Assembly: GCA_947491985.1 (NCBI GenBank)
Contig: CANLLR010000027.1
Span: 1-34,933, forward strand
Source of the DNA: Flavobacteriaceae bacterium
Lineage (GTDB): Bacteria > Bacteroidota > Bacteroidia > Flavobacteriales > Flavobacteriaceae
Direction: 5' to 3'
Length of the DNA stretch: 34,933 nt
Positions within the stretch are counted from its first letter, which is position 1; each line of letters begins with the position of its first letter. The notes under the pieces were generated by a model that saw only the letters and a program-made list of their open reading frames with translations, was not told the origin of the DNA and searched no databases. The translations under genes were made by a program, and so were the position numbers. Shown here one piece after another: positions 16,907 through 24,940 of the stretch.

Positions 16907-17018
16907 CAAAATGCAGAGCAGAGTTTCGTTTGGAAATCAATTATTTATGTAAAACAACTTTTGTTTTTCTATCGCTTAAAGAAACTCACGAAAAACAAAA
17001 TACAAATTTTTTATCAGC
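16907..17018 (+). promoter_or_regulatory. Structured rpsA 5' leader with competing pairings
   Basis: Three pairings are visible. GAGTTTC (16921-16927) is a perfect complement of GAAACTC (16981-16987). AAAACAA (16951-16957) can fold on TTGTTTT (16961-16967). TTTTGTTTTTC (16959-16969) is a perfect 11-nt complement of GAAAAACAAAA (16990-17000). The last excludes the second and would form a pseudoknot with the first, so the leader can switch between two folds. A 13-codon frame starts with the ATG at 16911 and ends at 16952. Autogenous control by ribosomal protein S1 is known in E. coli; here it is a hypothesis. The A/T content means some pairing may be chance. Confidence 0.45.
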
Positions 17019-18791
17019 ATGTCTGAATTAAACAAAGAACAACAAGATTTTTTAAACGGTTTCAACTGGCACAATTACTCAGAAGGTATTGATTTGGTTG
17101 ACGAAAAAAACTTACAAGAATTTGAGGATTTAGTATCAAAAACATTTATTGATACCGATCAAGAAGAAGTAGTAGAAGGTGTAGTAGTAAGAATTACTGA
17201 TCGTGATGCTATTGTTGACATCAACGCAAAATCGGAAGGTGTTATTTCATTGAACGAATTCCGTTACAACCCAAACTTAAAAGTGGGTGACAAAGTAGAA
17301 GTGTTAATTGACGTTCGTGAGGACAAAACAGGTCAATTGGTATTGTCTCACAGAAAAGCTAGAACAATTAAATCTTGGGATAGAGTTATTTCTGCTAACG
17401 AAACAGGGGAAATTGTTACTGGTTTCGTAAAATGTAGAACTAAAGGTGGTATGATTGTAGATGTTTTCGGAATTGAAGCATTCTTACCAGGTTCACAAAT
17501 TGATGTGAAACCAATCCGTGATTATGATGTATACGTTAACAAAATGATGGAATTCAAAGTGGTAAAAATCAACCACGAATTCAAAAACGTTGTTGTTTCG
17601 CACAAAGCGCTTATCGAAGCGGATATCGAAGTTCAGAAAAAAGAAATCATCGGTCAATTAGAAAAAGGACAAGTTTTAGAAGGTGTTGTTAAAAATATTA
17701 CTTCTTATGGTGTGTTTATTGACTTAGGTGGTGTTGATGGATTAATCCACATTACTGACCTTTCTTGGTCAAGAATCAACCATCCAAGTGAAGTTTTGGA
17801 ATTAGATCAAAAATTAAATGTAGTTATTCTTGACTTTGATGACGAGAAAACTAGAATCCAATTAGGTTTAAAACAATTAAGCGCTCACCCATGGGATGCT
17901 TTAGGAACAGAACTTAAAGTAGGAGACAAGGTGAAAGGTAAAGTAGTAGTTATTGCTGATTACGGTGCGTTCATTGAAGTAGCTGAAGGAGTTGAAGGTT
18001 TAATCCACGTTTCTGAAATGTCATGGTCTACACACTTACGTTCTGCGCAGGATTTCGTGAAAGTAGGAGATGTTGTTGAAGCAGTAGTTTTAACATTAGA
18101 CAGAGACGAAAGAAAAATGTCGTTAGGTATCAAGCAAATGTCGCAAGATCCATGGACAGATATTACGGCTAAATACCCAGTAGGTTCAAGACATACAGGA
18201 ATCGTTAGAAACTTTACAAACTTTGGTATCTTCGTAGAATTAGAAGAAGGTATTGATGGTTTGGTTTACATCTCTGACTTATCTTGGACGAAAAAAATCA
18301 AACATCCATCAGAATTTGTTAACGTAGGTGATAAATTAGATGTAGTTGTTTTAGAATTGGATGTTGACGGACGTAAATTATCGTTAGGTCACAAACAAAC
18401 TACGGATAACCCTTGGGACAAACATGAAGATGCTTATGCTGTAGGAACTGTTCATACAGGTGCTATCGCTGAGATTGTTGACAAAGGTGCTACAGTTGAT
18501 TTCGGAGATGATGTGGTTGCGTTCATTCCAACACGTCACTTAGAAAAAGAAGACGGTAAAAAATTGAAAAAAGGTGACGAAGCTGAATTTAAAGTAATTG
18601 AGTTCAATAAAGAATTCAAAAGAGTAGTTGCTTCTCACACTGCTATTTTCAGAGAAGAAGAAGAGAAAAATGTTAAAGCGGTTGCTGAATCAGTAGCGTC
18701 TAATAACAATGCTCCTGCAGCAACTCTTGGAGATAATAATGATATTTTAGCTGACTTAAAAGCAAAAATGGAAAAGAAAGAGAAAAAATAA
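17019..18791 (+). CDS. rpsA: 30S ribosomal protein S1
   Basis: A 590-residue protein with six S1 (OB-fold) RNA-binding domains at about 49-112, 130-195, 217-286, 302-372, 388-458 and 475-541, then an acidic/lysine-rich tail ending in KMEKKEKK. S1 sits on the 30S subunit and helps bind and unfold mRNA. Domains 3-5 carry the strongest RNA-binding signatures (YGVFIDLGGVDGLIHITDLSW and close copies). The length is slightly above the 557 residues of E. coli S1. The gene is monocistronic, with its own promoter, a long structured leader and a strong terminator. Confidence 0.96.
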   Translation: MSELNKEQQDFLNGFNWHNYSEGIDLVDEKNLQEFEDLVSKTFIDTDQEEVVEGVVVRITDRDAIVDINAKSEGVISLNEFRYNPNLKVGDKVEVLIDVREDKTGQLVLSHRKARTIKSWDRVISANETGEIVTGFVKCRTKGGMIVDVFGIEAFLPGSQIDVKPIRDYDVYVNKMMEFKVVKINHEFKNVVVSHKALIEADIEVQKKEIIGQLEKGQVLEGVVKNITSYGVFIDLGGVDGLIHITDLSWSRINHPSEVLELDQKLNVVILDFDDEKTRIQLGLKQLSAHPWDALGTELKVGDKVKGKVVVIADYGAFIEVAEGVEGLIHVSEMSWSTHLRSAQDFVKVGDVVEAVVLTLDRDERKMSLGIKQMSQDPWTDITAKYPVGSRHTGIVRNFTNFGIFVELEEGIDGLVYISDLSWTKKIKHPSEFVNVGDKLDVVVLELDVDGRKLSLGHKQTTDNPWDKHEDAYAVGTVHTGAIAEIVDKGATVDFGDDVVAFIPTRHLEKEDGKKLKKGDEAEFKVIEFNKEFKRVVASHTAIFREEEEKNVKAVAESVASNNNAPAATLGDNNDILADLKAKMEKKEKK

Positions 18792-18810
18792 TTTGACTCT
18801 TTTTTGAATA

Positions 18811-18845
18811 AAAAATGCCTCACATTTCTGTGAGGCTTTTTTTTA
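18811..18845 (+). terminator. Terminator of rpsA
   Basis: GCCTCAC (18817-18823) and GTGAGGC (18830-18836) form a perfect stem with a 6-nt loop, flanked by A and T runs. Confidence 0.85.
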
Positions 18846-18867
18846 TTAAATATTTTTTAATTCCCAC

Positions 18868-18893
18868 GCAACCTTTTTCTTTTTATTGCATCT
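18868..18893 (+). promoter_or_regulatory. Orphan ECF-sigma-type promoter
   Basis: GCAACC (18868-18873) and GCATCT (18888-18893) are arranged as AAC, 16 nt, CATCT, with a T-rich spacer. This resembles promoters read by extracytoplasmic-function sigma factors (AAC at -35, CGTC-like at -10). No open frame follows; a terminator lies at 18937-18977. It may drive a small RNA or be the remains of a lost gene. Confidence 0.4.
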
Positions 18894-18899
18894 GATTAT

Positions 18900-18977
18900 C
18901 AGTTAGTTTATTATAATACTTAAGTTTATTTTGTTGAAAGCCTCATTCTCTGATAAAAAAGCGAAGGAGGCTTTTTT
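18900..18977 (+). ncRNA. Candidate small RNA between rpsA and the 19002-19721 gene
   Basis: Transcription from the ECF-type promoter at 18868-18893 would start near 18900 and stop at the hairpin ending at 18977, giving about 78 nt. The segment is intergenic and has no credible start codon. This rests only on the promoter-terminator arrangement. Confidence 0.3.
18937..18977 (+). terminator. Second terminator with the same stem core
   Basis: AAAGCCTC (18937-18944) pairs with GAGGCTTT (18967-18974) around a 22-nt loop, followed by T residues. The GCCTC/GAGGC core repeats that of the rpsA terminator. It could also help end the convergent minus-strand gene, though the T-run on that side is poor. 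Confidence 0.55.
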
Positions 18978-19001
18978 GTTTTAACGACATTTTTGTACTT
19001 A

Positions 19002-19721
19002 TTAATTTTCTTTAAACTCCCGATTCCAGATTTCAGAATTGAAATTTTTCCCCATCATAAAGAAATAATACGCCACCGTTACCACAATCGATTTGAATAA
19101 AAACAGAAATATAATAATAGGTGCGAAGCCACCCACCGATTGACTGAGTTTGGTTTCGGGAGTAACCATTGTTCCAATTGCACTTATCAAAACACAGAAT
19201 ACAACAAACCATACTATATTTTTAAAGGGCATAACGAGCAATTTTCGATACCATTTCAAATCGTTTCCCCATTTATGAATCAAATAATAATGGTCATTTC
19301 CCATTGGCGCAAATAAAAGTGGATCATCATAATTTTTTAAGTTAAAAGTTTTGCTTGGCGCCATAATTTTAAAACCACTTAGTTTAGTTTTATGTGATTT
19401 TTCTATTGCATTAATCGTAGAAACAGCTTCTTCAGGAATACTATTTTTAAACAAGTGGCTTTCTAAAAACCGCAACCTATAATCAATGCACACTTTTTTA
19501 ATTTGATTAACATGAAAAATTTTATCAGTTTCTAACAAATTAAAATCAAAATCGTTAACGATTGTTATACTTTGCGCATGTAAAGTACTTTTTATTTGTT
19601 GTCTTTCGGATTCGTTTTTATTTAAAATACGCTGTACTTCTTCTAGAAAATCCATTTTTGAAGCCATTTTATTTCTATCGTGAAGCAATGCATCAATCAA
19701 AGTTTTCTTATACTGTATCAT
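19002..19721 (-). CDS. Unknown protein with two C-terminal membrane helices
   Basis: A 239-residue protein I do not recognise. The N-terminal ~160 residues are soluble and charged, with a likely helical stretch at 20-50 (MASKMDFLEEVQRILNKNES) and aromatic, basic sequence at 145-160 (YYLIHKWGNDLKWYRK). Two hydrophobic helices follow at about 166-187 and 197-222, then a short basic/acidic tail. There is no signal peptide, so the N-domain should face the cytoplasm. It stands alone between the rpsA region (convergent) and the fasciclin gene (divergent). Only a topology guess is justified. Confidence 0.7.
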   Translation of the reverse strand: MIQYKKTLIDALLHDRNKMASKMDFLEEVQRILNKNESERQQIKSTLHAQSITIVNDFDFNLLETDKIFHVNQIKKVCIDYRLRFLESHLFKNSIPEEAVSTINAIEKSHKTKLSGFKIMAPSKTFNLKNYDDPLLFAPMGNDHYYLIHKWGNDLKWYRKLLVMPFKNIVWFVVFCVLISAIGTMVTPETKLSQSVGGFAPIIIFLFLFKSIVVTVAYYFFMMGKNFNSEIWNREFKEN

Positions 19722-19917
19722 GTTATTACATTTTGGATTTTAATTACCACTTTTTTTTAACCCACTCTAAATTAGTAAAATGTCTTTCAAAAATGAATTT
19801 TTAACCCCAATTTTTTAACGGTATCAAATACTAATTAAATGTTAAAATTTTTTATTTTAAAACCAAGATGTAACTCGCTGCGTAAATCCTTTTATAAACT
19901 TTAAAAAAACAGGTAAA

Positions 19918-20511
19918 ATGAAGACTAGAAGAATTTTAAACTCAGTTGCGTTAGTAGTAACATTAGTAATCGGAACAAGTGCCTTTGCACAAAAAGACTC
20001 GAGTGCTACCAAACAGGCGAAGCAAAAAACAGTAACTGTTGGAGGAGCTCCAATGTACCCTTCAAAAAACATTGTTGAGAATGCGGTAAACTCTAAAGAT
20101 CATACTATGTTGGTTGCTGCTGTAAAAGCTGCGGGATTAGTAGAAACATTACAATCTAAAGGACCGTTCACCGTTTTTGCCCCAACAAATGCTGCATTTG
20201 ATAAATTGCCAAAAGGAACCGTTGAAACCTTATTGAAACCAGAAAATATGAAAACATTGCAAACCGTTTTGACGTATCACGTTGTTGCAGGAAAAATGAA
20301 TGCTTCTGATATCGCTAAAGCTATCAAAAAAGGAAATGGAAAAGCAATGTTAAAAACTGTTAGTGGTGGTATTTTAACAGGATGGATGAAAGGAAAAGAT
20401 TTGTACTTAACGGACGAAAATGGAAAGAGTGCTAAAGTTACTATTGCTGATGTCAATCAATCAAATGGTGTGATTCACGTTATTGATGCAGTTGTTACTC
20501 TAAAATCATAA
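19918..20511 (+). CDS. Secreted fasciclin (FAS1) domain protein
   Basis: A 197-residue exported protein. The signal peptide ends at SAFAQ (residue 25). A lysine-rich linker precedes one FAS1 domain (about 50-196), with the H1 motif GPFTVFAPTNAAF and the YH motif VLTYHVVAGK, ending in NGVIHVIDAVV. FAS1 domains mediate adhesion or binding at the cell surface; the ligand is unknown. No lipobox or T9SS sorting domain is present, so it is probably periplasmic or released. No perfect TAnnTTTG box precedes it; AAC (19803-19805) and TATCA (19822-19826), 16 nt apart, form a weak ECF-like alternative. Confidence 0.88.
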   Translation: MKTRRILNSVALVVTLVIGTSAFAQKDSSATKQAKQKTVTVGGAPMYPSKNIVENAVNSKDHTMLVAAVKAAGLVETLQSKGPFTVFAPTNAAFDKLPKGTVETLLKPENMKTLQTVLTYHVVAGKMNASDIAKAIKKGNGKAMLKTVSGGILTGWMKGKDLYLTDENGKSAKVTIADVNQSNGVIHVIDAVVTLKS

Positions 20512-20540
20512 ATGAATTAGTTGTTATTTTTTTGAGAACG

Positions 20541-20575
20541 AAAACCCTCATGTTTTTGACAAGAGGGTTTTTGAT
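20541..20575. terminator. Terminator shared by convergent fasciclin gene and pheT
   Basis: AAAACCCTC (20541-20549) and GAGGGTTTT (20563-20571) form a perfect 9-bp stem. T-runs flank it on the plus side and, less well, on the minus side, so it can serve both genes. Confidence 0.75.
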
Positions 20576-20597
20576 TTATATAAATGATACTGCTAAA

Positions 20598-23015
20598 TTA
20601 GCGCAATTGTGCTCCCAATTGTTTTTCAAAATTAGATTGCAATTTTCCCATAATTTTATCAATCTGAGTGTCAGTCAATGTTTTTGTTGTGTCTTGAATA
20701 ACAAAACTCACTGCATATGATTTTTTCCCTTCGGGTAAATTCCCCCCCTCGTAAACATCAAATAAATTGATGCTTTTTAAAAGTGATTTTTCTGTTTGTA
20801 CGGCAATACTATACACTGTTGAATAGGCAATAGTAGTATCCACTAATAAAGCTAAATCCCTTCGCACTTCAGGATATTTCGGAATGTCTTGGTATTTGAT
20901 TTTGTTGGAGAGTAATTTCAAAACCAAATCCCAATTAAAATCGGCAAAAAACACTTCTTGTTTAATGTCGAAATATTTTAAAATTGGTTTTTTGATGGTT
21001 CCCAATTCCACAACGATATCATTTCCAACGGTGATGGCAATTCCTTCTGCAAAAACATCGGATTCTAAAGGTTTTTCATTAATTTTTTGAAAACCCAATC
21101 GCGTTAAAATGGCGGTAACATATCCTTTAAACAAAAAGAAATCAGTTGGTTTTTGAACACCTGTCCACGTTTCAGCATTTCGATTTCCTGTGCTAAAAAG
21201 AGTAAAGTGCTTCTTTTCAGTCGGACCAGTAAGTGATTTATGATACGTTTTTCCAATTTCAAATAATTTCAAATCGCTATTTCGTCGGTTGATGTTATAT
21301 GAAATGGCTTCAAGTCCAGAAAACAACAACGACTGACGCATTACTGACAAATCATTACTCAACGGATTGAGCATTGCAATATTGTTTTCTTCTTTTAAAA
21401 GTTGGGATAGTTGAACGTATTCTGGAGTAGTTAACGAATTGGCCATCATTTCATTAAAACCTAACGAATTCAACTGTTGCGCAATGATGTTCTGAATTTT
21501 ATAATCTTCTGTTCGTGGTGAATTGGCAACTGTAGCATTTAATTTTTTAGAAAAATTAATATTGTTGTAACCATACACGCGCAAAATTTCTTCGATAACA
21601 TCTACTTCTCTTTGTACATCTACTCGAAACGCCGGAATTGTCAATCCCAATCCAGCATCTGAAATACTATTGATTTTGATGTCTAACGAAGCAAGTATTT
21701 TTTTGATGGTTTCTTTCGGTAAATCTTCACCAATTAATTTAGCGGTTTTATCAAAGTTTAAGAAAACGGCAAAATCTTCAATTTTTTTAGGATAAAAATC
21801 GATAATATCGGAGGTGATTTCGCCACCAGCTACTTCTTGAATCAACATAGCGGCTCTTTTCAAAGCATATTCGGTCAGCGTTGGATCGATTCCTCTTTCA
21901 AATCGAAACGAAGCATCGGTACTCAATTGATGACGTTTGGCTGTTTTTCGGACAGAAACCGGATCAAAATAAGCACTTTCTAAAAAGATATTCGTCGTGT
22001 TTTCTGTTACACCCGAGTTTTTACCGCCAAAAACACCTGCAATACACATCGGACCTTTATCGTCGCAAATCATCAAATCATCTTCGTGAAGCGTACGTTC
22101 AATATCATCAAGAGTGGTGAATTTAGTTCCGGCTTTGACTGTTTTTATAATCACTTTCCCGTTTATTTTTGAAGCGTCGAAAGCATGTAGTGGTTGTCCG
22201 AAATCATGTAAAATATAATTGGTTACGTCAACAACATTGTTTTTTGGTGTAATTCCAATCGCTTTCAAACGGTTCTGCAACCAAGCTGGAGATGGCTGAA
22301 TTGAAATGCCAGAAATCGTAACACCACAATAACGTGGAGCCAATTTTGAATCGACTACATCGACATCAATTTTTAAAACGCGTTTGTCAACTCTAAATCC
22401 GGATACCGATGGCGAAATCAATTCGACATTCAAACTTTTCAATAACATTCCGGCTCTTAAATCGCGTGCCACTCCAAAGTGCGACATGGCATCCGCACGA
22501 TTGGGTGTTAAACCAATTTCAAAAACCTCGTCGTTTTCTATTTTTAATACTTCAGCAAGTGTAGTTCCTGCTTTTAGTTTTTTGTCTAAAATCATAATCC
22601 CGTCATGATTTTCTCCCAAACCCAATTCATCTTCGGCACAAATCATACCGTGGCTTTCCACACCTCTAATTTTACCTTTTTTAATTTCGAATTCGTTGCC
22701 TTCTTTATCAAATAATTTAGTGCCAATTAAGGCTACGGGAACTTTTTGTCCGGCGGCAACATTAGGCGCGCCACATACAATTTGTAAGATACTATCACCC
22801 ACATCAACAGTAGTTACATTTAATCGATCAGCATCGGGATGTTTTTCACACGTTTTTACTTCGCCAACAACAACACCAATTAATCCGCCTTTAACCGATT
22901 GAAATTTTTCTACGATTTCAACTTCCAAACCTAAGTCGGTAAGCATCGCAGCAGTTTCTTCTGATGGTAAATCTATTTTTATGAATTGTTTTAACCAATT
23001 GTATGAAATCTTCAT
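20598..23015 (-). CDS. pheT: Phenylalanyl-tRNA synthetase beta subunit
   Basis: An 805-residue beta chain of the (alpha-beta)2 enzyme that charges tRNA-Phe. The N-terminal EMAP-like tRNA-binding domain spans about 39-153 (HPDADRLNVTTVDVG, IVCGAPNV). B3/B4 editing-type domains (~210-380, including SFRFERGIDP), a B5 domain (~400-475) and the inactive synthetase-like core follow. The C-terminal anticodon-binding FDX-ACB domain occupies about 710-805 (YPEVRRDLALLVD, FDVYEGGNLPEGKKS). Length is standard. pheS is not nearby, so the two subunits are encoded apart here. It has its own promoter at 23038-23045. Confidence 0.97.
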   Translation of the reverse strand: MKISYNWLKQFIKIDLPSEETAAMLTDLGLEVEIVEKFQSVKGGLIGVVVGEVKTCEKHPDADRLNVTTVDVGDSILQIVCGAPNVAAGQKVPVALIGTKLFDKEGNEFEIKKGKIRGVESHGMICAEDELGLGENHDGIMILDKKLKAGTTLAEVLKIENDEVFEIGLTPNRADAMSHFGVARDLRAGMLLKSLNVELISPSVSGFRVDKRVLKIDVDVVDSKLAPRYCGVTISGISIQPSPAWLQNRLKAIGITPKNNVVDVTNYILHDFGQPLHAFDASKINGKVIIKTVKAGTKFTTLDDIERTLHEDDLMICDDKGPMCIAGVFGGKNSGVTENTTNIFLESAYFDPVSVRKTAKRHQLSTDASFRFERGIDPTLTEYALKRAAMLIQEVAGGEITSDIIDFYPKKIEDFAVFLNFDKTAKLIGEDLPKETIKKILASLDIKINSISDAGLGLTIPAFRVDVQREVDVIEEILRVYGYNNINFSKKLNATVANSPRTEDYKIQNIIAQQLNSLGFNEMMANSLTTPEYVQLSQLLKEENNIAMLNPLSNDLSVMRQSLLFSGLEAISYNINRRNSDLKLFEIGKTYHKSLTGPTEKKHFTLFSTGNRNAETWTGVQKPTDFFLFKGYVTAILTRLGFQKINEKPLESDVFAEGIAITVGNDIVVELGTIKKPILKYFDIKQEVFFADFNWDLVLKLLSNKIKYQDIPKYPEVRRDLALLVDTTIAYSTVYSIAVQTEKSLLKSINLFDVYEGGNLPEGKKSYAVSFVIQDTTKTLTDTQIDKIMGKLQSNFEKQLGAQLR

Positions 23016-23037
23016 TTTGAATTTTTTTTCGAGAGTG

Positions 23038-23045
23038 CAAATATA
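23038..23045 (-). promoter_or_regulatory. -7 box for pheT
   Basis: On the minus strand this reads TATATTTG, a perfect TAnnTTTG match, 22 nt before the pheT ATG. Confidence 0.55.
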
Positions 23046-23144
23046 CTCATTGTACCACTTGGATAAAAAATAATTTCGTAAAATCTGTTGTTTTTTTAGT
23101 GTACAAAATTATTTTAAGAAATCGATCCTTTTACTAATTTCCAA

Positions 23145-23178
23145 AATAAAAAAAGCTATCAATATAATGTTGATAGCC
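23145..23178 (-). terminator. Terminator after T9SS cargo gene
   Basis: GCTATCAA (23155-23162) and TTGATAGC (23170-23177) form a perfect 8-bp stem. On the minus strand a T-run (complement of 23148-23154) follows, 25 nt after the stop of the cargo gene. Confidence 0.75.
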
Positions 23179-23202
23179 AATTTTTACTGTGAAATATAGT
23201 GT

Positions 23203-23892
23203 TTAATCAATTACAAATTTTATTGTTTCGTTGGATTGCTCCGATATGATTTTTGCAAAATAGAAACCATTAGTTCTGTTTGGAATTTGTATTGTATTTC
23301 CCGATGAATAGGAACGATTCGAATAGACTTCTTTACCTAATACATCAAAAATTCGTACTTGAACTTCACCAAAATTGGTGGGCAAATCGATACTAAAATC
23401 TCCTTTATTTGGGTTTGGAAATAAACTAAACTTACGAGTTTCAAATTCATTATTCGCTAATGTAAAAACTCGAGGTTCTGTCAACGGACCAATAAACGAT
23501 AAAGTAATCGGCGCATTAAAAATGTTGCTGGTGGAACATTGCTCACCTGGAATACCAAAATAAAAATAAGCATTTAATGAAACGTTTTGAGTGCCTGATA
23601 AATTTGCATTTGGCAAGAGAATATTTTCGGTAATAGTAGTTTGCATTAATAATCCAGAATCTCTATAACAGAGTGTTATGTTATGATTTGTAGAAGTAGT
23701 AGTATTATTATAGCTGTGGTTATCTAATGAATGAACATCACAGCAACTAGAATTGATACTAACGGTGATATCATTTGTTCCGACTATTGGAGAAAAAATA
23801 ACGGAATTAATTCGATTTCCACAGCCACCAAATTGTCCAAACATGAAATAAGAACTAAACAACAATGCAACAACAAAGGTTAAATTTTTCAT
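23203..23892 (-). CDS. Small secreted protein with T9SS sorting domain
   Basis: A 229-residue exported protein of unknown function. The signal peptide MKNLTFVVALLFSSYFMFGQ is clear. The middle (~21-150) is rich in Ser, Thr, Asn and Cys, with Cys residues in NSSCCDVHS, TLCYRD and GEQCSTS, suggesting disulfides; no known domain is recognised. The last ~75 residues form a type A T9SS sorting domain (FSLFPNPNKGDFSIDL, IFDVLGKEVYSN, NGFYFAKI, final KFVID). The frame is open from a TTG at 23922, but the ATG at 23892 gives a proper signal peptide. It would be exported through the T9SS to which PorQ belongs. Confidence 0.82.
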   Translation of the reverse strand: MKNLTFVVALLFSSYFMFGQFGGCGNRINSVIFSPIVGTNDITVSINSSCCDVHSLDNHSYNNTTTSTNHNITLCYRDSGLLMQTTITENILLPNANLSGTQNVSLNAYFYFGIPGEQCSTSNIFNAPITLSFIGPLTEPRVFTLANNEFETRKFSLFPNPNKGDFSIDLPTNFGEVQVRIFDVLGKEVYSNRSYSSGNTIQIPNRTNGFYFAKIISEQSNETIKFVID

Positions 23893-23946
23893 ATTTAAAA
23901 TATTAGATTTATAAATGTACAATTAAATTTTACAATAATAAAAACT

Positions 23947-24870
23947 TTAATTTTTTACGAGTGTGAATGAATTGGTGTTTGCCGAATAAAAATAATAAAT
24001 TGGATTCGGTTCGTTAGAAGTAATTTGAATGCCATCAAATGGAAAAGAAGTTGTTTCCGTTTTGAAAACAATCGGAGTTTGTTTCACTATCGTATTTATT
24101 TTTAAATAGGAAGTAGCCGAATGCGTAAAAATTAATCGGTAGTTATTTTTTTCGGTATCCATTAAATAGGCTAAAAGAACGGAATCAGAATTGTCTTCGG
24201 TATCTAAAATAATGGCAAAATCGGTGGCGCCATCATTGTTATAATCGCCATAAGTTATTGAGTTATTGAAGCGTTTGTTGTCTTCAATTAATTGGTACAT
24301 TTTTCCATTAACAACCAAGTCATTTTGGATTGCCGCTAAAGTAGAAGCGTCAATTTCAATTCGTTTGGGTTGTGGTTTGAAATTTTTAAATTGTGTTTTT
24401 AAAACAATGTCTTCTACAGCAACATAGCCAACCGGTTTTTCAGACAATGTAATCGGTTTTACAGCATATATGGCAACAAATCCGTTTTTGGTCTCTCTTT
24501 CTACTATTGATTTGTCAATTTCTTTCGCTTTAGAATTTTTATCATCGTAATTTTTGGTGTAGATTTTTGTTCCGAATTTTAAAACATAAAGCGCATTGTA
24601 TCGCGCAATATTTGGAGTTCTTCGTACTTCAGTATCGTCTTTAATTACAATATTTTCTACAGCAGTTAATCCGTGCTTTTCAAGTGTGTCGTTTTTGAAA
24701 TTGTTTTCAGAATCATCGTATTCGACATCATCTTCATTTAAAAAACTTTCTGTAATAACATTATCTTTTGAAGGAAACTTTAATAGTAATGCCATGCCGA
24801 CAACCACTGAAATTGCAATCAGAATCGTCGTCTTATTTTTGGTAAAAAAATTCAAAAGTAAGAATTTCAA
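23947..24870 (-). CDS. Membrane-anchored protein with SH3-like region and Ca-type loop
   Basis: A 307-residue protein not assigned to a family. A single N-terminal membrane helix (about 14-31) anchors it, with the rest probably periplasmic. An acidic linker (~40-60) leads to an SH3-like stretch (~70-157, with TEVRRTPNIARYNALYVLKF and GYVAVEDIVLK), as in cell-wall or environment-sensing proteins. A second region contains DYNNDGATDF (209-218), which fits the D-x-N-x-D-G-x-x-D calcium loop of FG-GAP/VCBS-type repeats. The start is a TTG at 24870: a stop lies a few codons upstream in frame and the next ATG (24795) would cut the membrane helix. It lies 54 nt upstream of the T9SS cargo gene. Confidence 0.65.
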   Translation of the reverse strand: MKFLLLNFFTKNKTTILIAISVVVGMALLLKFPSKDNVITESFLNEDDVEYDDSENNFKNDTLEKHGLTAVENIVIKDDTEVRRTPNIARYNALYVLKFGTKIYTKNYDDKNSKAKEIDKSIVERETKNGFVAIYAVKPITLSEKPVGYVAVEDIVLKTQFKNFKPQPKRIEIDASTLAAIQNDLVVNGKMYQLIEDNKRFNNSITYGDYNNDGATDFAIILDTEDNSDSVLLAYLMDTEKNNYRLIFTHSATSYLKINTIVKQTPIVFKTETTSFPFDGIQITSNEPNPIYYFYSANTNSFTLVKN

Positions 24871-24940
24871 AGTAGTAATAATTTAATTAAAATACAAAAA
24901 GTGATTTAAAACTAAATGTAAGTTAATCAATTTAAATAAC

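Noticed and set aside
23893..23922. TTG extension of the small T9SS cargo protein
   Set aside because: It would place ten residues before a clean signal peptide that begins with the ATG at 23892.
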